Source: CAVSKL01 sp963728475 [NCBI: Candidatus Eiseniibacteriota bacterium] (GTDB taxonomy: Bacteria; Eisenbacteria; RBG-16-71-46; JABDJR01). From it: a stretch of 64,000 nucleotides of DNA. The first letter of the stretch is position 1. Each line of letters begins with the position of its first letter. The DNA lies in contig CAVSKL010000001.1 in assembly GCA_963728475.1 (NCBI GenBank), positions 186,001-250,000 of the forward strand. The letters are read 5' to 3'. This document shows positions 62,063 to 64,000 of this stretch, piece by piece. The notes below the pieces were generated by a model, which was not told where the DNA came from, made no database searches, and saw only the letters and a list, made by a program, of their open reading frames with translations. The position numbers and the translations under genes are program-made.

Positions 62063-62761
62063 CTACCGTCGCTTGCGGCGCCTGAGCACGCCGCCTCCCC
62101 CCAAAAGCCCCATCCCCAGAAGCAGAAGACTCCCGGGCTCGGGCACGGTGGAGGCTTCGACGGGAGCGTCAACCTCGCTCGGCCCGGCGGCGGTGAAATG
62201 GGTGAGGAAGCTCCCGTTGTCGCTCGAGGTCACGACGTTCGAGGTCAGGGAGAAGGTCACCGGCGTGCCGACGGCCAATCCGAACGGCAGGTGCTGGTTG
62301 GTGATGCTGGTGGTGATCCCGCTGGCCTGGATCTTCGTTCTTTCGCCGGCGGTGTAGATGATCTCGACCGGGGAGGTGAACTGAAGCGCCAACCCCCAGC
62401 CGGGGTTGTTGCTCGAGGTCAGGAGGTCGAGCCCGAACCCGGTGTACGGGTTCATGCTGTAGACCGTGCCGCCGCTTACCGGGATGTTCTGGACCCCGGG
62501 AATGTAGAGGTCGGCGAAGATGTCGCTGGTGAGGGTCCCGAGCGACGTGCCGTCCTCGAGGAAGCTCATGGTGAGCAACGGATCGGCGTCCGCGGGATTT
62601 CCGGTCGAGGTGGTGTTGTGAACGCCCGTGTCGTAGATGGCGGATCCATCGTAGACGATATCGAGCCCGGTGAATTGAATCTGGACCATGGACGCCGAGG
62701 CCAGGCCGGCCAGGCCGACGGCCAGGGACGCCGTAAGGACGCTGATGAAGGCAGTCTTCAT
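62063..62761 (-). CDS. PEP-CTERM secreted protein, copy 2
   Basis: 232 residues with the same plan as copy 1. Signal peptide about 1-23 (ending LASA). The conserved body has SMVQIQFTGLDIVYDGSAIY, ADLYIPGVQNIPVSGGTVYS and PYTGFGLDLLTSSNNPGWGL. The C-terminal VPEPGSLLLLGMGLLGGGG is followed by RRRKRR. Differences from copy 1 cluster in the region after the shared LQFTSPVE and before the sorting tail. It is a separate transcription unit: hairpin leader upstream and its own terminator downstream. Confidence 0.9.
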   Translation of the reverse strand: MKTAFISVLTASLAVGLAGLASASMVQIQFTGLDIVYDGSAIYDTGVHNTTSTGNPADADPLLTMSFLEDGTSLGTLTSDIFADLYIPGVQNIPVSGGTVYSMNPYTGFGLDLLTSSNNPGWGLALQFTSPVEIIYTAGERTKIQASGITTSITNQHLPFGLAVGTPVTFSLTSNVVTSSDNGSFLTHFTAAGPSEVDAPVEASTVPEPGSLLLLGMGLLGGGGVLRRRKRR

Positions 62762-62771
62762 GTGAAGGTTT

Positions 62772-62785
62772 CTCCTTTCGAGGAG
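62772..62785 (-). promoter_or_regulatory. SD-sequestering leader hairpin, copy 2
   Basis: On the minus strand CTCCT-CGAA-AGGAG, ten bases before the ATG. The stem is identical to copy 1 while the loop and the bases after it differ. Both leaders also share CATCGCAT a little further upstream. Confidence 0.65.
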
Positions 62786-63144
62786 CATAAGGATGCGATG
62801 GGAGTCGCCGTTCGGAGTCGAACCTCCCTCCAGATGGATTCCGATTCCCCGGTGAGAGCGGATCGATCGATTACACATGATCTCCGGCCCCGAAAGCATG
62901 AAGCGTGCCTTCGCTCGGGGAAGCGCCCGGAGCCGATTCCAACCCCCACGCCCGCGGCGTCTTGGAGCGACACCGCCCACGGCCGGCCGGCTCGGAGCCG
63001 GGGTGGCGCCGGATCAAAGAAGTTCGCGATTCCGACATCGGTAAAGCGCCGAAAGGAAACGGCTTATGGGTTCGGCAGAAGAACGCCGAAAGAATCGCAG
63101 GGATTCGGCCAGGGGTGGAACGCCCTCTCTGACCGAAGCCGGAG

Positions 63145-63294
63145 CCGCGGCGCCATCCCCCGCGGAGCTATCCCCCGCGGCGCCATCCCCCGCGGAGCTA
63201 TCGCCCGCGGAGCTATCCCCCGCGGAGCTATCCCCCGCGGAGCGGTCCCCAGCGGAGCGGTCCCCAGCGGAGCGGTCCCCCGCGGCGCCGGGCA
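63145..63294. repeat. Ten 15-bp tandem repeats
   Basis: Ten consecutive 15-bp units, mainly CCGCGGAGCTATCCC with variants CCGCGGCGCCATCCC and CAGCGGAGCGGTCCC. Because the period is a multiple of three, both strands give repetitive open frames (AGDSS on minus, RGAIP on plus). Neither has a ribosome site or a plausible protein context. Confidence 0.9.
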
Positions 63295-63296
63295 CG

Positions 63297-63329
63297 AAAA
63301 ACCGGGGCCCCGGATTACCGGGGCCCCGG
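63297..63329 (-). terminator. Rho-independent terminator after PEP-CTERM copy 3
   Basis: Perfect 12-bp stem CCGGGGCCCCGG-TAAT-CCGGGGCCCCGG followed by TTTTT on the minus strand, 54 bp past the stop. It is the strongest terminator in the window. Confidence 0.9.
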
Positions 63330-63383
63330 CCACGAATCGGAACGGAGGATGGCGAAGCCGATTACTTACGCCGAAACGTCGTC

Positions 63384-64000
63384 TTACTTGCGGCGGCGCC
63401 GCGCAAGCAGCCCGCCCCCGCCGAGGAGCCCCATGCCCAGGAGCATAAGGGTTCCGGGCTCGGGCACGGTCGATGCCGGAGCATCCACTTCGCCGGGGCC
63501 GGCCGCAGTGAACCGCGTGACAAAGCCGCCGTCCTGCCCGAAGTCAATCACGTTCGCGGTCAGCGAGATGGTGACCGGCGTGCCGATGTTCAGCCCGTAA
63601 GGAAGAGCCTGGTGCGAAATGCTGGTCGTCGTCGCGTTGGCCTGGATCTTCATGGTCCCACCGGCGGTGTAGATCAGTTCGACCGGGCTCGTGAACTGCA
63701 GCGCCAACCCCCAACCGGGGTTGCTGTTCGAGGTCAGCAGGTCCAGGCCGAACCCGGTGTACGGGTTCATGCTGTAGACGGTTCCGCCGGCCACCGGGAT
63801 GTTCTGCACGCCCGGGATGTAGAGGTCGGCGAAGATGTTGCTGCTGAGGGTTCCCAGAGGCACGGCGTCCTGCAGGAAGCTCATGGTGAGGAGCTGGTCC
63901 GCGTCGGTCGGATTCCCGGTGGAGGCCGAGTTGTGAACGCCCGCGTCGTAGATGGCGGAGCCGTCATAGACCAGGTCGAGCCCGCTGAATTGGATCTGGA
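63384..64000 (-). CDS. PEP-CTERM secreted protein, copy 3 (5' end outside window)
   Basis: About 205 residues visible; the signal peptide and start lie beyond the right edge. The visible part begins QIQFSGLDLVYDGSAIYDAG and contains ADLYIPGVQNIPVAGGTVYS. It ends with VPEPGTLMLLGMGLLGGGG and a basic RRRRK tail. It is the same family as copies 1 and 2, with most changes in the stretch before the sorting signal. Confidence 0.9.
   Translation of the reverse strand, partial: QIQFSGLDLVYDGSAIYDAGVHNSASTGNPTDADQLLTMSFLQDAVPLGTLSSNIFADLYIPGVQNIPVAGGTVYSMNPYTGFGLDLLTSNSNPGWGLALQFTSPVELIYTAGGTMKIQANATTTSISHQALPYGLNIGTPVTISLTANVIDFGQDGGFVTRFTAAGPGEVDAPASTVPEPGTLMLLGMGLLGGGGLLARRRRK

Noticed and set aside
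63014-63295. 93-residue AGDSS-repeat protein
   Set aside because: The repeat period of 15 bp keeps both strands open by chance; no ribosome site, and the rest of the frame is unlike a protein.

Overview
The window reads as chromosomal DNA of a high-GC, diderm, non-model bacterium. No marker here fixes the phylum. Three traits together point by inference to the FCB-like uncultured lineages (for example Candidatus Eisenbacteria): secreted proteins ending in FlgD-Ig/T9SS-type tails with a PNPF motif, PorV-like outer-membrane proteins, and PEP-CTERM proteins. Most genes lie on the minus strand in tightly coupled operons with ATGA, GTGA or TGATG overlaps. I saw no CRISPR array, rRNA, intact insertion sequence or phage gene.

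Layout. 0.5-12.1 kb is housekeeping on the minus strand. ruvB, a DUF2905 membrane protein, queA and tgt are followed by yajC, def, fmt, rsmB, a kinase-less PASTA protein, rpe, a lipase-maturation-factor-like membrane protein and a sigma-54 activator. 12.1-13.25 kb is a G-rich tract plus a nested minisatellite. 13.3-18.0 kb carries a small conserved protein, a HAD phosphatase, an SNF-family Na+ transporter with an overlapping exported partner, a truncated AGCS symporter pseudogene, and a CD225/DUF2752/TM2 membrane cassette.

18.2-35.5 kb is the most distinctive region: a LacI-controlled alpha-glucan/maltodextrin locus. A probable ten-gene operon (34.2 to 22.1 kb) encodes a FlgD-tailed secreted protein, a PorV-like barrel, a large barrel protein, a barrel protein with an N-terminal CBM48, three glucan-binding lipoproteins (one frameshifted at a C8 tract), and MalE/MalF/MalG. 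Two further secreted glucan-binding-like proteins follow. Near-identical 14-bp palindromes, related to TTGGACCGGTCCAA, lie at all three promoters and in front of the lacI gene itself. There is no SusC/SusD pair, no amylase and no MalK in the window.

35.6-53.6 kb holds small membrane and zinc-ribbon proteins, a PorV-barrel/TSP3/OmpA fusion, and one giant secreted protein of about 5,053 residues built from about 20 Ig-like modules. 54.4-60.2 kb is housekeeping again: a YchF-like GTPase, tRNA-Lys, purA, and a serine-pathway pair (class V aminotransferase and serA). 60.6 kb to the right edge has three tandem PEP-CTERM paralogues. Each is followed by its own terminator hairpin and a GC-rich intergenic stretch, and the two complete copies share a leader hairpin that encloses the Shine-Dalgarno sequence.
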